From JAGGTJ01 sp964457545 (lineage in GTDB: Bacteria > Desulfobacterota > DSM-4660 > Desulfatiglandales > Desulfatiglandaceae), in contig CAYWEN010000001.1 of the NCBI GenBank assembly GCA_964457545.1, positions 1 to 24,278 of the forward strand: DNA of 24,278 nucleotides, given 5' to 3'. The notes beneath the pieces are model-generated. The model was given only the letters and a program-made list of their open reading frames with translations, did no database searches and had not been told where the DNA came from. Made by a program: the position numbers and the translations under genes. Shown piece after piece: positions 23,019 through 24,278 of this stretch (position 1 is its first letter; each line of letters begins with the position of its first letter).

Positions 23019-24278
23019 TCAGGATTCTTCTCTCTTTTCTATATCGCCATCAAACATGGTAATTATCTGCTGAACAGCGTCAGGGTATTTATGCGCTTTA
23101 TATCTTGCTGCATCTTGATCCCTGATATCTGTCTGCCGGGTGTTTTGACTGCTGTTGGGCAATACTATTTCTGGTTTTATGTCGTGTCTGAAAAAATCTT
23201 TGCAGTAGTTGCAAAGCCGTTGATAACATTCCTTGTCATTAAAATAGGAAACAGCGAAGGAGCCATTTTTGGGCTGAAGTTCTAATGAGTTTTCTGTCAT
23301 ATTTTTGAGCTGCATGTCTTTTAACAGTGTTGCCATTGGTCTGTTTACAGATGAGACATAGACAATAAAATCATTCCAGTCTGGATGGGCTTTGACCTTT
23401 TTATGACTGTTTTCCGCTATATCTGCCCCGGTTTTTTCGGACGGTTCCCATTCAACAGATACCTCTTTAACATTATATCCCTTATTCTGTTCCGATACTG
23501 CATGGTTGCCTAAAAGCCTTTTTTCAAGATGTTCTATCTTTTTTATTATTTCGTCAAAGGAGAGTATCTCATCGATATGGCATAGCTTTACCATAAGGGC
23601 TTCCAGAAGCAACCGTGGGGTTGAAGTTGAAAGAAGGTCTTTTTCATGGGTTACAAGGAAATTCAGAATAAACTGTATTTTTTCTGTGGTGACTGTTTTT
23701 GGCAGGACCTTTCCATAATCCTGTTCAGGTCTGTCTGTTTCTGATGCCTGGCCTTTTATGCCCATCATGTTTACCATTATATCCCTGAACTGCTGCATGA
23801 TGACACGATAAAATTCCTTGAGATCATAACCATTGACATATACCTGATCAATAATGGCAAGGCACTCTCCGGGAGAGCCTTCCATGATGGCCCGGGCAGT
23901 TCTGACAATAAGATCTCTGTCTATGATTCCGAGTATCTCGGTGATTTCCTGGTCTTTTACCTGTTGTCCGCAAAATGATATCACCTGGTCAAAGAGGCTT
24001 TGGGCATCACGCATGCTTCCCTCTGATTCCCCTGCGATCAATCCAATACCGGTATCGCTTATTTCTATGTTTTCATAAAGTGCTATTTTTCTGAGATGCT
24101 CTGATATCTTGAGAAGAGGTATCCTTTTAAAATCAAACCTCTGACATCTCGACAGGATAGTGACAGGGACCTTGCGGATTTCTGTGGTGGCAAATATGAA
24201 CTTTGCATGAGCAGGGGGCTCTTCAAGTGTTTTCAGCAGGGCATTAAAGGCCTCTTTTGTCAGCATATGCACCTCATC
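23019..24278 (-). CDS. dnaX: DNA polymerase III subunit gamma/tau, C-terminal part (at least 420 codons)
   Basis: The gene enters from the right edge; the Walker A and zinc module lie outside. The visible part begins in the Walker B block (DEVHMLTKEAFNALLKTLEEPP), then FIFATTEIRKVPVTILSRCQRFDF with the SRC arginine-finger motif, and the lid domain GESEGSMRDAQSLFDQ. Domain III (collar) follows to about LLLEALMVKLCH, then a short, divergent tau-specific tail. This is the sliding-clamp loader ATPase that links polymerase cores to the helicase. A run of six A (plus-strand T at 23519-23524) lies just past domain III. It is the first gene of the dnaX-ybaB-recR-glcD-cooC series. Start is outside the window. 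Confidence 0.97.
   Translation of the reverse strand, partial: DEVHMLTKEAFNALLKTLEEPPAHAKFIFATTEIRKVPVTILSRCQRFDFKRIPLLKISEHLRKIALYENIEISDTGIGLIAGESEGSMRDAQSLFDQVISFCGQQVKDQEITEILGIIDRDLIVRTARAIMEGSPGECLAIIDQVYVNGYDLKEFYRVIMQQFRDIMVNMMGIKGQASETDRPEQDYGKVLPKTVTTEKIQFILNFLVTHEKDLLSTSTPRLLLEALMVKLCHIDEILSFDEIIKKIEHLEKRLLGNHAVSEQNKGYNVKEVSVEWEPSEKTGADIAENSHKKVKAHPDWNDFIVYVSSVNRPMATLLKDMQLKNMTENSLELQPKNGSFAVSYFNDKECYQRLCNYCKDFFRHDIKPEIVLPNSSQNTRQTDIRDQDAARYKAHKYPDAVQQIITMFDGDIEKREES

Noticed and set aside
1..24278. tRNA genes, CRISPR arrays and insertion sequences
   Set aside because: I looked for TpsiC-loop-like sequences in spacers, regularly spaced short repeats and transposase motifs and found none.

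Overview
The window looks like chromosomal DNA of a strictly anaerobic, low-to-moderate GC bacterium, most likely an aromatics-degrading Desulfobacterota (Desulfobacterales-like sulfate reducer or relative). The evidence is a class II benzoyl-CoA reductase cluster (bamBCDEF), anaerobic-type cobalamin genes (cbiF, cbiG, cbiH, cobD, cbiB), a CooC-type CODH maturation ATPase, and a response regulator with a tail that I recognise from that phylum. No insertion sequence, CRISPR array, tRNA or rRNA was seen. The lineage is inferred, not proven.

Left part (1-6170), all on the minus strand. A truncated exported coiled-coil protein runs off the left edge. Then comes a cobalamin riboswitch (817-1058) with its own promoter and a terminator about 200 nt beyond it, but no recognisable gene between. 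Next is a tight operon cbiF-cbiG-cbiH-cobD-cbiB (5922 to 1167), with ATGA overlaps at the first two junctions and a good promoter at 6141-6168.

Middle (6170-9500). A plus-strand response regulator with a C-terminal pair of CxxC motifs converges on gltX (glutamyl-tRNA synthetase). The space behind gltX holds two hairpins and one copy of a dispersed intergenic repeat.

Core of the window (9509-17883, minus strand). The order is bamB (tungsten active-site subunit), bamC (ferredoxin), bamD (HdrD-like), bamE (double HdrA-like flavoprotein) and bamF (MvhD-like plus ferredoxin). Two of these genes are broken by an in-frame TGA in a naive reading: codon 77 of bamE and codon 19 of bamF. In both, the TGA replaces a conserved cysteine, the frame stays open on both sides, and a hairpin follows the TGA. 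I read both as selenocysteine codons, giving proteins of 1046 and 281 residues. The electron-input subunits bamGHI are not next to the cluster. The inferred job is to pass very low-potential electrons through BamF/BamE/BamD and BamC to the W cofactor of BamB, for benzoyl-CoA dearomatisation.

Right part (17884-24278). A 630-base regulatory region with several inverted repeats separates bamB from mobB (plus strand). Then follow, on the minus strand, cooC, a glcD-type FAD oxidase, recR, ybaB and the C-terminal part of dnaX. The last three are the classic dnaX-ybaB-recR group. Copies of the intergenic repeat lie at 9133-9230 (minus), 18383-18480 (plus) and 22882-22979 (plus).
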